The notes beneath the pieces were generated by a model, which saw nothing but the letters and a program-made list of their open reading frames with translations, was not told the DNA's origin and searched no databases. The translations under genes were made by a program, and so were the position numbers. From positions 310,001 to 374,000 of the forward strand of contig NZ_CP135921.1 of assembly GCF_032397745.1 (NCBI RefSeq): a DNA stretch of 64,000 nt, read 5' to 3'. Each line of letters begins with the position of its first letter. The stretch's first letter is position 1. Source of the stretch: Bradyrhizobium prioriisuperbiae (GTDB lineage Bacteria > Pseudomonadota > Alphaproteobacteria > Rhizobiales > Xanthobacteraceae). Below are positions 36,135 to 44,383 of this stretch, in pieces.

Positions 36135-36749
36135 TTATTGATCATCCTTCTTCGGCATCCGCGGTGGCGCCAGCGGCGCAAAGCTGATGCTTTGATTTTC
36201 GCCGTTGCCTATGCGGGGATCGACCGGGCCGCCCGTGGAGGGATCGCCACCGCCAGTGGTCGTGATCGAGGATGGGGTGACCAGGCGAACCGCCTCTTCC
36301 GCCGCGCCTCCCTCACCCGTTCCCATATCAACTGCCCGGCCGCCCTGTGGCCTGCCGTCGGCGCTTGCGGCGATCGCCCTCTCGGTCTTCTCCGCAAGCT
36401 TCGCGTTGTATGGCAGGCGATAAGCACGCGGGACGCCGCTGGGTCTGTTGTCTTCGTCAAGCGCCTCGACCCACAGATGAATGGCGCCGGGTTCGCCTTC
36501 CAGCGAATGCGGCTCAACAATGCGGGCCTGCAGCAGCTTGAAGTGCGCCGGCAGCGGATCGTTCGACGACCAGCCCAGCAGGCCCCGCGCACCGATGAAG
36601 CTGACGATATAGAAACAGCTGGTCACGACGACCGCGACCGCCTTGGCCGGCCAGGGCAGCCGCGCGCGAACGAGAAGCGCGAGCAGCAGCGCCCCGATCA
36701 GGGCATAGGCAAGCCCAAGGGAGAGGATGACAGATTCCAGGCTCGTCAT
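36135..36749 (-). CDS. Unrecognised membrane protein of the MotA/TolQ-like operon
   Basis: 204 residues. Two membrane helices occupy about residues 7-27 and 34-56 (LGLAYALIGALLLALLV; AVAVVVTSCFYIVSFIGA). The remaining ~145 residues include a compact segment with HLWVEALDEDNRPSGVPRAY and a long Gly/Pro/Thr-rich tail that looks disordered. I recognise no domain. Its start overlaps the stop of the ExbD-like gene (ATGA), so the three genes are coupled. It may be a regulator or stator accessory of the proton channel (inference). Confidence 0.7.
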   Translation of the reverse strand: MTSLESVILSLGLAYALIGALLLALLVRARLPWPAKAVAVVVTSCFYIVSFIGARGLLGWSSNDPLPAHFKLLQARIVEPHSLEGEPGAIHLWVEALDEDNRPSGVPRAYRLPYNAKLAEKTERAIAASADGRPQGGRAVDMGTGEGGAAEEAVRLVTPSSITTTGGGDPSTGGPVDPRIGNGENQSISFAPLAPPRMPKKDDQ

Positions 36750-37414
36750 AGCTTCTTCACATAACCGGTTTTCGGATCGCGATCCGCGCCGTTGCTGCGC
36801 ACGTTGCGGAACGTCTCCATCAGCGACTTGTAACGGTTGTTGATATCAACCACCTCGCCCTCGGCATCGAGGGTGAAACGCACGGCGGTTTTCTCATCCC
36901 CGATATGGTCGACGGTGACTGTGTTGTCGTAGATCACCTGCGCCGTCGGATTAAGTTTCTGCACCTTGACCTTGGCCGGCACCGGCTCGCGGGTCAGCGC
37001 CTGAAAATGGCTGACATTGATGGTATATTCTCCCGCCACCACGCCGCGAACAGTCACGATCTCCTCGCGGATCGGCGACGCGATCTTCTTGCCATTGACG
37101 ATGATGAAGTCGTTGGCGCCGCCGCGGTCGTCGCGATCGAGCACCAGGAAGCCGGCTTCGCGACGGCGGTACCAGGCGATATTGCCGGCCGGATCCTGCA
37201 CGAACAGATCGAGATCGTCGGGATGATTGTCGGGCCAGTCCATGGTGATGATGAACTCGGCCTTGGAATCGATCTTGCCGTCCTGGGACTCCGGCGCGAT
37301 CGCCAGCAGCGCCAGGAAAAACAGGAAAGCGATCACCTGCAACGCCTTGAACAGCATCACGCTGAACGGATCGAACGGCTCTTCCCGCGGATAAAGGCCG
37401 AAGTCATCGATCAT
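36746..37414 (-). CDS. ExbD-like one-helix protein with a periplasmic beta domain
   Basis: 222 residues. A short cytoplasmic tail and the helix FSVMLFKALQVIAFLFFLA resemble the ExbD/TolR anchor, including an Asp (FDPF) just before the helix, where ExbD carries its proton-path Asp. The periplasmic part differs from ExbD: MDWPDNHPDDLDLFVQDPAG and the following GGANDFIIVNG and GEYTINVSHFQAL resemble DUF2135/YfaP-type beta sandwiches. It overlaps the proton-channel gene by 11 bp. I infer a force-transducing partner with an unusual output domain. Confidence 0.65.
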   Translation of the reverse strand: MIDDFGLYPREEPFDPFSVMLFKALQVIAFLFFLALLAIAPESQDGKIDSKAEFIITMDWPDNHPDDLDLFVQDPAGNIAWYRRREAGFLVLDRDDRGGANDFIIVNGKKIASPIREEIVTVRGVVAGEYTINVSHFQALTREPVPAKVKVQKLNPTAQVIYDNTVTVDHIGDEKTAVRFTLDAEGEVVDINNRYKSLMETFRNVRSNGADRDPKTGYVKKL

Positions 37415-38162
37415 GACGGCTTTCCAGCGCCGGAACGGCGCGTGTTTCCGTCAAGGTCACGGCCTGGGAGAACACCTGGGCGGTCGCTGCATCCAGCATG
37501 TAATACTGGATCTTGAGCAGGATGGACCCGACGAGGCCTGCCAGCGTGGTGTACATCGCAATCGCCATGCCGTCGGTCATCAGGCCCATGGACGATTTCA
37601 ACAGCGAGCGGTCGGACGCGTCGATGCCGGCGATCGGTGCCAGCATGATGATGAAGCCGATGATGGTTCCCAGCAAGCCCAGCTTCATCAGCGTATCGCT
37701 CGCGAAGGCGCCGAAGCCGTTGGACCCGCGCAGCCGATCCGCCAGCGAGCGCAACAGCAATGTCTGATCGATCCGTCCCGACCCTTGCGTATCCGCCTTC
37801 AGGACGAGATTACGGATGTGATCCGCGACCAGGCCCTTGGGCAGCGCGTTGCGTTCCACGGCGAGGACCACCGCGCCGGGTTCTGACAGGATCTGCGCGG
37901 CCCGTCGTCCCGCATCGGCTTCGCGCCCGATGGCGATGGTGCGCCAGAGACAGTGCAGCGAGGTGACGACATAGAGCACCGCGATGATGGCCGAGATGTA
38001 GGTGCGATCCGACGCCAGCATCAGGCGAACGAGGCCATAGTGCCACAGCAGCACCACGGCAAACGCGCAGAGACCAGTGAAGATCATCCAGCGCAACAAG
38101 GGCGCGCGATCAGCGGCGCTTAAGGGGGATTCGACGTCCGACGACATCGCCGTCACGCTCAT
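37404..38162 (-). CDS. MotA/TolQ/ExbB family proton channel protein
   Basis: 252 residues from the ATG at 38162 (GGGAGATGGGCC upstream). Four membrane helices are predicted near residues 25-45, 54-75, 155-180 and 195-220. The MotA_ExbB core is clear: SDTLMKLGLLGTIIGFIIML, then GMAIAMYTTLAGLVGSILLK. A cytoplasmic loop of about 80 residues separates the helix pairs. Such proteins assemble as pentamers around two one-helix partners and convert proton flow into motion. The next two genes supply the partners. Confidence 0.85.
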   Translation of the reverse strand: MSVTAMSSDVESPLSAADRAPLLRWMIFTGLCAFAVVLLWHYGLVRLMLASDRTYISAIIAVLYVVTSLHCLWRTIAIGREADAGRRAAQILSEPGAVVLAVERNALPKGLVADHIRNLVLKADTQGSGRIDQTLLLRSLADRLRGSNGFGAFASDTLMKLGLLGTIIGFIIMLAPIAGIDASDRSLLKSSMGLMTDGMAIAMYTTLAGLVGSILLKIQYYMLDAATAQVFSQAVTLTETRAVPALESRHDR

Positions 38163-38409
38163 GGCCCATCTCCCTGACCGACGCGTGCTCAGTTCCGGCG
38201 GCGTCGTTTGTTTTGGAGACAGTGAATGCCAATCAGGCGGCGAGGTCCAGCCTCTTTTGAGGCCGGGCCATGCGTATGGTCAGGGGCGCTTCATCGAGCG
38301 ATGCACACCGGCACGGCGTGGCGGAGAGCTCATCGCGCGGGTTTGATGCGTCCGGCAACATCGGGATAACACGTCAAAGCTCGACTGTGGCCGCTTTTGA
38401 ACGAGCCTC

Positions 38410-40578
38410 TCAGGCCTTGAGCAGGCCTGTGTCGACCGGCAGGGCGCGGATACGCTTGCCAGTGGCGGCGAAGATCGCGTTGGTTACCGCAGGCGCGACG
38501 ATGGCGGTCGCGGTTTCACCAATTCCGCCGGGCGCCTCGGCACTCATGACCTGATGCGTCTCGATCACGGGAACCTCGTCGATCCGCATCGGCACGTAGG
38601 TATCGAAATTGCCCTGTTCGACACGACCGTTCTTCAAAGTGATCGCACCATTGAGCAGCGCCGTCAGGCCGAAGATCGATCCGCCTTCCATTTGCGCCGC
38701 GACGGTGTCCGGATTGACCGTGAGGCCGCAATCGATGGCGCAGACGAGGCGATGAACCCTGACCGATCCGTCGGTGCCGACCTCGACCTCGGCCACCTGC
38801 GAGAGATAGCTGCCGAAAGCGAACTGAACCGAAACACCAAGACCGCGGCGCGGCGGCAACGTCCGGCTCCAGCCGGCCTTGTCCGTCGCAAGTGTCAGCA
38901 CGCCGAGCGCGCGCGGATTGTGGGCCAGTAACGCCTTGCGATAGGCGACAGTATCCTGCTTCGCAGCAGTAGCCAGTTCGTCGAGAAAACTCTCGACCAC
39001 AAAGACATTGTGGGTGGGGCCAACGCCGCGCCAGAAGGCCGTGGGAATCCCCGGCGGTTCGACTCGGACATAATCCACGTGAATGTTCGGAAATGCATAA
39101 GGCGGTTCCGCCGCGCCTTCCACGGCATCGGGATCCAGACCATCACGAAACAGCGGCGGAATATAGCGCGCCATCACCGAAGACCCGGCAATACGGTGAG
39201 TCCAGGCTACCGGCTTGCCGTCGGGGCCGAGAGCCGCGGAGATGCGATCGTAATAGCAGGGCCGATACATGTCGTGCTGGATGTCTTCCTCGCGACTCCA
39301 GACAACTTTCACCGGCCCCTGCACCTGCTGTGCAATCTTGACGGCGCGCACCGTGCCATCGGCCTCGAGCCGCCGGCCGAAGCCGCCGCCGAGCAGGTGA
39401 TTGTGAATCCTGACAGCTTCCTTCGGAAGGCCGACGATGCCAGCCACCACCGCCTGGGTTAGCGTCGGCGCCTGGGTGCCTACCCAGATATCGCAACTAT
39501 CCTTGCGCAGATCGACGGTGCAGTTCATCGGCTCCATGGGCGCATGGGCCAGGAACGGCACCTGATAGATGGCATCGATCCGTTGCGTGACGCTGGCGAG
39601 CACCTTCGCGGCATCGCCTTCGTTGCGCGCCACGGCGCCGGGCTGTTTCGAAGCCTCTTCCAGCTGATGCAGGATGTCAGCGCTGCTGACGGCCGCATGC
39701 GGTCCTTCGTCCCATTGTACCGCCGCGGCTTCCAGACCTTTCTTCGCCGCGCCCATGTGATCGGCGACAACCGCAACCGCATCGTCGGTCATCACCACCT
39801 GATGCACGCCCTTGACCGCCAGCGCCGCCGCCTGGTTCACCGATTTTGGCTTGCCGCCGAACACCGGCGAGATGGCGATCGCCGCGATCTTCACACCTGC
39901 GGGGCGGGCATCGATGCCGAACATCGCGGTACCATTGACCTTCGCGGGCATGTCCAGTCGCGCCGCGCGCGTGCCGATCAACTTGAAGTCCTTCGGCTGT
40001 TTCAGGGTGACGCTATCGGGCGCCGGCACAGCAAGCTTCGCCGCACTCTCCACAAGCTCGCCATAACCAAGCTGCCGAGCGCCACTTGGCGCGAAGACCA
40101 CGCCGTGCTCTGCCCGGCAGGACTTGGGATCAACACCCCAGCGTTTGGCGGCCGCGGCGATCAACAGCGTGCGCCCCATCGCGCCCGCCTGGCGCAGCGG
40201 TGTCCAGAACTCGCGTATCGAGGCCGAGAGGCCTGTGGACTGCACATGAAGCAGCCCGTTCGCATAGAGCGCATCATTCGGCGGCGCATGCTCCAGCCGA
40301 ACCTGATCAAGCCCGACTTCCAGTTCCTCGGCGAGAAGCATGGACAGCGACGTATAGGTGCCCTGACCCATCTCCACCATCGGCATCACCAGCGTGACGA
40401 TGCCCTGGCGATCGATGCGAATGAAGGCGTTCGGTGCGAAGCTGGGTGTCGTTTCAGTTGCCGCCTGGGCCAGCATGGGCGGCAGGGCAACGGTGAGAAC
40501 CAGCTCACCTCCAAGGGCTGCGCCCAGCTTGAGGGCAGCGCGGCGATCGAGCAGGGATGAAGACATAGGGTTGGTCAC
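38410..40578 (-). CDS. Molybdopterin-binding large subunit of an isoquinoline-1-oxidoreductase-like hydroxylase (IorB type)
   Basis: 722 residues from a GTG at 40578 with AAGGAG 7 bases upstream. A twin-arginine-like leader (DRRAALKLGAALGGELVL) ends near AQAATETT, so the enzyme is exported with its cofactor. Family segments include VTLVMPMVEMGQGTYTSLSM, HNHLLGGGFGRRLEADGTV and GGIGETATAIVAPAVTNAI, the last containing the catalytic Glu. It should hydroxylate an N-heterocycle or oxidise an aldehyde. The [2Fe-2S] subunit gene lies 11 bp upstream. A cytochrome subunit is not seen. Confidence 0.9.
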   Translation of the reverse strand: MTNPMSSSLLDRRAALKLGAALGGELVLTVALPPMLAQAATETTPSFAPNAFIRIDRQGIVTLVMPMVEMGQGTYTSLSMLLAEELEVGLDQVRLEHAPPNDALYANGLLHVQSTGLSASIREFWTPLRQAGAMGRTLLIAAAAKRWGVDPKSCRAEHGVVFAPSGARQLGYGELVESAAKLAVPAPDSVTLKQPKDFKLIGTRAARLDMPAKVNGTAMFGIDARPAGVKIAAIAISPVFGGKPKSVNQAAALAVKGVHQVVMTDDAVAVVADHMGAAKKGLEAAAVQWDEGPHAAVSSADILHQLEEASKQPGAVARNEGDAAKVLASVTQRIDAIYQVPFLAHAPMEPMNCTVDLRKDSCDIWVGTQAPTLTQAVVAGIVGLPKEAVRIHNHLLGGGFGRRLEADGTVRAVKIAQQVQGPVKVVWSREEDIQHDMYRPCYYDRISAALGPDGKPVAWTHRIAGSSVMARYIPPLFRDGLDPDAVEGAAEPPYAFPNIHVDYVRVEPPGIPTAFWRGVGPTHNVFVVESFLDELATAAKQDTVAYRKALLAHNPRALGVLTLATDKAGWSRTLPPRRGLGVSVQFAFGSYLSQVAEVEVGTDGSVRVHRLVCAIDCGLTVNPDTVAAQMEGGSIFGLTALLNGAITLKNGRVEQGNFDTYVPMRIDEVPVIETHQVMSAEAPGGIGETATAIVAPAVTNAIFAATGKRIRALPVDTGLLKA

Positions 40579-40589
40579 GGCAGGCTCCT

Positions 40590-40988
40590 TCAGCTTGCGG
40601 CGCGATGAATCGCCGCGCGGATGCGCTGATAGGTGCCGCAGCGGCAGACATTGCCGGACATCGCGCTGTCGATGTCGGCATCGGTCGGTTTCGGCTTGTC
40701 CACGAGCAGTGCTGCCGCCGACATGATCTGCAGCGCCTTTCCTTGCGGAGTCCCGCCGATCATCTCGATTGTCGTGATGGCGCTGTCGCCGATGCTGTCG
40801 ACCGTGGTGATGCAGGATCGCGTCGCCACGCCGTCGATGTGCACGGTGCAAGCGCTACACAGCGCGGCGCCACAGCCGAATTTCGTGCCGGTCATGCCGA
40901 GCACGTCGCGCAGCACCCAAAGCAATGGCGTATCGTCGTCCACGTCGATGTCACGACGGGTTCCGTTGACTTTGATCGTCCTGGTCAT
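40590..40988 (-). CDS. [2Fe-2S]-binding small subunit of molybdenum hydroxylase (IorA type)
   Basis: 132 residues carrying both clusters of the family. The plant-type ferredoxin cluster uses [17 protein letters not shown] plus SCITTV, and the second cluster uses the C-terminal [16 protein letters not shown]. The protein is a little shorter than the usual ~150, ending soon after the second motif. It passes electrons from the molybdenum site of the large subunit encoded directly downstream. Confidence 0.92.
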   Translation of the reverse strand: MTRTIKVNGTRRDIDVDDDTPLLWVLRDVLGMTGTKFGCGAALCSACTVHIDGVATRSCITTVDSIGDSAITTIEMIGGTPQGKALQIMSAAALLVDKPKPTDADIDSAMSGNVCRCGTYQRIRAAIHRAAS

Positions 40989-41138
40989 GGATTCGCTTCC
41001 GCTGACATGCGTGACCCAGCCTCCGCCGGACCACGGGATGTTATGTCAGGCCGCTGTAGCACGGCCCCAAAAAGCCGCGCCTTTGGCAGATTGCTGAAAG
41101 CGCCCGCGATATTGCTGCGGCGTCGCCTGGAAAACGCG

Positions 41139-42011
41139 CTATCGAATGTCCCGCCGGTAGACGCTCGGAGCGACGCCAAAAATCTTGCGGAAAGCGACGG
41201 CGAAGTGCGCTGAATTCTCATATCCGCTGGCAAATGCGATCTCGGCGATGGACTGGTTGCCGGCCAGCCGCTCGCGTGCGTCTTCCATGCGCAAGCGTGT
41301 CAGTCGCTTGAGCGGCGTCTCGCCATATGTCTGCTTGAACAGCCGAAGAAAATGAAACCTGCTGATGCAGGCCACTTCGGCCAGCGCCGTCAGCGACAGC
41401 GGATCTGCAAGGTGCTCCCGCATATAATCATCAACGCGGCGCAAGCGTACATCTTCGTGCGCCGGCGGCGGCATATGATGACGGCCATGACGAAGCAGCA
41501 GATGTGCGACCAGGAATTCCGCCGCGGTCTCCGCGTACAAATCGGGAGCTCCCTCTGCCATTGCAGCCGCCAGACTCAGCATGGTCTGTCGAATGACGGT
41601 GTCCTCGTCGCCCAGGCGACTCGGCAGTCCGGCAGGACGTCCAGTCTTCGGCATCTCGGCCGCTGTCGCCTGAAGTGTCGCGGACGGGAGGTGAAGCTGC
41701 AGCGTCTCGTGTGTCGTATGCCCATGCCAGCGCAACGTGGCCGCTTCTCCGGGCGCAGTCATGCCCAGCATGCCCGGCCGATAGCGTGCCTTGTGCCAGC
41801 GCCCCTTGTAACGCCCCTCGATCTCGCAGGAGCCTCCGGTAACCAACACGATCAAATGGTCGGCGGTGGGCCGTGTGTTGAGTTCATCGACCGTCGGGGG
41901 ATCGACATAAGCGCGCAACAACAGCGAGCGCCAGCCGGCCTTGGTGCTGCAGGCGGTCATGGTCGCCTTCAGATCCTGATGGGCATCCAGGCTTGAAATC
42001 AGGCGTGTCAT
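41139..42011 (-). CDS. AraC-family transcriptional regulator
   Basis: 290 residues. An N-terminal cupin-like effector domain (SCEIEGRYKGRWHKARY, MTAPGEAATLRWHGHTTHETLQL) precedes two helix-turn-helix units. The C-terminal signature includes LADPLSLTALAEVACISRFHF, LFKQTYGETPLKRLTRLRM and IAFASGYENSAHFAVAFRKI. It lies 150 bp upstream of the molybdenum hydroxylase genes on the same strand and is probably their activator (inference). Confidence 0.9.
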   Translation of the reverse strand: MTRLISSLDAHQDLKATMTACSTKAGWRSLLLRAYVDPPTVDELNTRPTADHLIVLVTGGSCEIEGRYKGRWHKARYRPGMLGMTAPGEAATLRWHGHTTHETLQLHLPSATLQATAAEMPKTGRPAGLPSRLGDEDTVIRQTMLSLAAAMAEGAPDLYAETAAEFLVAHLLLRHGRHHMPPPAHEDVRLRRVDDYMREHLADPLSLTALAEVACISRFHFLRLFKQTYGETPLKRLTRLRMEDARERLAGNQSIAEIAFASGYENSAHFAVAFRKIFGVAPSVYRRDIR

Positions 42012-42291
42012 CGATCGGTCTCGCGGGCAATTTGGCGAAGCGCTGCAAACGGCCTGCCATCCTTGGTTCCCGCCGCGTTTAGCACCTAACGCCGGCAGAT
42101 ATGCTTCACATTGACGCGGGCAACACAGACTCCCGCCGACTGCGACCGAAACGGTACCTTTTTTTTGCCTAACCTGTTGATTTCACGGGATGCGCATGGC
42201 CGAACCTGCAGCCAAGCCGGCGGAGCAATTTTCGATCTGACCCATTTAGGCAGGCGTCACCCTTGGTCACGCCCCGGATGCGGAGGCCCGA

Positions 42292-42585
42292 ATGAAGACT
42301 ATCGCCCCGGTGATGCTTGCCATCACGCCAACAGGCGGGACGCTCCGTTGCGTGTTTGCCGATACGCCAGGCCCCGACTGGATGCGCGCCGATCAGGTCA
42401 TCCAGAAGCTATTGCAGTCAGGCTATAACTTGATCAGCAAGATCGAAGCCGATGACGGCCGATGGGAAGGCCATGGTGTGAAGAATGGCCTGAAGATGGA
42501 ATTTCACGCGGACGCCAAGAGCGGCGTCGTCACGTTTGAGAAACTCGAACGATTAAAACATCCATCTGCCGACATCGACAGATGA
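42292..42585 (+). CDS. Small PepSY-like protein
   Basis: 97 residues with an ideal ribosome site (GGAGG, 5 bases before the ATG). The segment QVIQKLLQSGYNLISKIEADDG followed by GLKMEFHADAKSGVV (positions about 38-82) resembles the helix plus three-strand PepSY fold. The N-terminal MKTIAPVMLAITPTGG is weakly hydrophobic and not a convincing signal peptide. PepSY-type proteins are often periplasmic inhibitors or folding modules; the role here is unknown. Confidence 0.65.
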   Translation: MKTIAPVMLAITPTGGTLRCVFADTPGPDWMRADQVIQKLLQSGYNLISKIEADDGRWEGHGVKNGLKMEFHADAKSGVVTFEKLERLKHPSADIDR

Positions 42586-42601
42586 CTGCGCAGGCGGCGT
42601 A

Positions 42602-42691
42602 TCAATCGAACGCCCCCATGATGGTCGCAACAACCAAGGCAGCGAGAATAGCAGCCGCCGTCCAGGTTCCACGATGTCTGTAGCGGCTCAT
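42602..42691 (-). CDS. 29-residue single-helix membrane protein
   Basis: A short frame encodes a positively charged head (MSRYRHRGTW), one membrane helix (TAAAILAALVVATIMGAF) and a final Asp. It has a strong GGAGGT ribosome site 7 bases before the ATG. Positive-inside topology puts the C-terminus outside the membrane. Small proteins of this shape are frequent but usually unannotated in this bacterial family. The function is unknown. Confidence 0.65.
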   Translation of the reverse strand: MSRYRHRGTWTAAAILAALVVATIMGAFD

Positions 42692-42936
42692 TTGGAACAC
42701 CTCCGTTCGCCGATAAACAAGATATCGCCCAGCTTCGCCGGGATCAACGTTCGCCTGAGAGTGTCAATACGCACCGCTTCGACACCAACAGCGTGGGGTT
42801 CCCGTGATCATTGCTTCGATTTAATGCGCGCAAGCCGCGACCGATCGATCCGTTCACGCAGCATTCACGGCTCGAGTTCAAACATCCCGCATCGGCCAGC
42901 ATGAATCCCTCAGAGCCGTCAACGGAGGACCAAAAA

Positions 42937-43158
42937 ATGAAAAAGACGATGATCGGGTTGACAACCGCGGTGCTGCTCGGCCTGGGCTTCTCGGCTGCGC
43001 CGGCCGCAGCGTTCCAGCCGGCCCACGTCGCGATCACCAAACACTCTGACATCACCAGCGTTCGCTTTCACCGCGGCCCGGTGTGCACCGTCCGCACGGT
43101 GGTGTCGCGCGGCTTTCATGGACGCCGCGTCGTAAAGCGGGTTCGCGTCTGCCGCTGA
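42937..43158 (+). CDS. Small secreted basic protein
   Basis: 73 residues from the ATG at 42937, preceded by GGAGGA at 7 bases. A Sec signal peptide (MKKTMIGLTTAVLLGLGFSA) ends near APAAAFQ. The mature ~45 residues are Arg/His/Val rich with two Cys (VCTVRTVV and VRVCR), which could form a disulfide. A strong terminator follows. No known domain; plausibly a small periplasmic or secreted cationic protein. Confidence 0.8.
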   Translation: MKKTMIGLTTAVLLGLGFSAAPAAAFQPAHVAITKHSDITSVRFHRGPVCTVRTVVSRGFHGRRVVKRVRVCR

Positions 43159-43180
43159 TCGCACTCTGAGAGTTTCAATG

Positions 43181-43212
43181 AACGGGCAAGACTTCATGTC
43201 TTGCCCGTTTAT
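43181..43212 (+). terminator. Rho-independent terminator after the small secreted protein
   Basis: A perfect 12-bp stem (AACGGGCAAGAC / GTCTTGCCCGTT) with the 5-base loop TTCAT, followed by TATT, begins 22 bp after the stop codon. Confidence 0.85.
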
Positions 43213-43366
43213 TCGTTTCCAAGCCACGCAATCAAAACGCCTGCGAAGTGGCGCGAAGGGTCCATTCTGGTTATGAAGCGGCAGGCTGAGCCACACGGCA
43301 TTCGCCTGTTTTGAACGAACCTGGCATGATGAAAGCTGTGCCCTTTTCTCGAACAACTCCCGCACC

Positions 43367-43900
43367 ATGAACGGCCCAACCACCGGCTTGCCCGATATCC
43401 TGGCAAACAACCTCGACGTCGTCTTCTGCGGGCTTAACCCCGGCCTACGCGCCGCGGCAGCCGGCCATCACTTTGTCGGCCGCGGCAACCGTTTCTGGCC
43501 GGTGCTCTTCAAGTCGGGGTTTACGCCCCGCCTGTTCGAGGCGACCGACGACCGGCTGCTGCTCAAAGAACGCTGTGGCCTGACGACGGCCGTTGCTCGC
43601 CCGACCGCGAGCGCCGACGAGCTTTCAGTCAGTGAATTCACCGCCGCCTCGCGCGCTCTCAGGCGGAAAATCGAGGCGCATAAACCACGCTTCGTGGCCT
43701 TCCTGGGCAAAAAGGCCTACAGCACGATCATCGACCGCTCGACCATCGCGTGGGGCCGGCAACCGGACCAATTTGGCGGCGCGATCGCATGGGTCCTTCC
43801 CAATCCGAGCGGCCGCAACCTCGCCTTCTCACTCGACGAACTTGTATTGGCTTATCGCGAACTCAAACGCACGACCCGCACGGGATCGGCTTCCGCTTGA
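43367..43900 (+). CDS. mug: G/U mismatch-specific uracil-DNA glycosylase
   Basis: 177 residues of the MUG/TDG class. The active-site motif GLNPG is at residues 22-26, with the Asn that positions the catalytic water, and HHFVGRGNRFWPVLF follows as in E. coli Mug. The minor-groove wedge motif near residue 150 reads LPNPSGRN. The enzyme removes U, ethenocytosine or T opposite G in DNA. It is the last chromosomal gene before the left end of the genomic island. Confidence 0.92.
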   Translation: MNGPTTGLPDILANNLDVVFCGLNPGLRAAAAGHHFVGRGNRFWPVLFKSGFTPRLFEATDDRLLLKERCGLTTAVARPTASADELSVSEFTAASRALRRKIEAHKPRFVAFLGKKAYSTIIDRSTIAWGRQPDQFGGAIAWVLPNPSGRNLAFSLDELVLAYRELKRTTRTGSASA

Positions 43901-43983
43901 AGGACCTGAGACGGATAAGCCCCGTTCCGTCGTGGAGTCCCGCATCTCGAGGACCGCCTCGGATCAATAGACAATCTTTGACG

Positions 43984-44031
43984 ATATGGTGGGCGCACCA
44001 GGGCTCGAACCTGGGACCCGCTGATTAAGAG
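43984..44031 (-). repeat. attL-like site: detached 3' part of tRNA-Lys
   Basis: 48 bp identical to 55711-55758, covering the tRNA-Lys from the anticodon loop to the encoded CCA and 3 bases beyond. Immediately further in, the sequence is unrelated apart from a GCTCAGTTGG-like element on the minus strand around 44072-44081. It forms the left boundary of the island. Confidence 0.9.
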
Positions 44032-44383
44032 ACATCCTATTCGCACTGATATCTCAAGGGAATTTTTCCAACTGAGCCAAAACCCACCCATTACAGATCA
44101 ACGGCTTGCAGCGTAAAATCCAACTGCGATTGCGCGCAGGGCTGTATGGATCGACGCGTCCGAGACGTCGAGGCTTCGAGTCACCGGACCGCTACCGCCT
44201 TTCCCCACACGGCGCAGATCTGCGATATTTCCTCCGATCGTCCGCCTGAAGGGGATGTTTTCGAGGAAACCTGAATCAAGCAGCGCCGCAAAGATTCCTG
44301 TGTACGGCTTGCTCGCCCTGCTCGGTCGCCAGACGTTCTGCACGCCCGGTCAAATTACACGCGGCGTCTCGGCTGGGCCAAGG
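44032..44383. other. 352-bp island edge without a gene, holding one copy of a 61-bp repeat
   Basis: I see no credible gene. The segment 44187-44247 recurs with about five mismatches at 49873-49933. Read on the minus strand in one frame both copies give RRTIGGNIADL(R/H)RVG, with only conservative changes, which suggests a relic of coding sequence. The remainder is unassigned. Confidence 0.6.

Noticed and set aside
36135..38162. Zorya-type anti-phage system
   Set aside because: The channel gene fits, but there is no OmpA-type peptidoglycan-binding ZorB and no ZorC or ZorD/ZorE gene nearby.
40579..40851. N-terminal extension of the molybdenum-hydroxylase large subunit
   Set aside because: It overlaps the small-subunit gene in a different frame, whereas the GTG at 40578 has a proper ribosome site and leader peptide.
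44098..44343. An 81-codon minus-strand frame at the island edge
   Set aside because: Part of it is the 61-bp repeat and may once have been coding, but it has no ribosome site or complete domain, so it is noted only as a possible relic.
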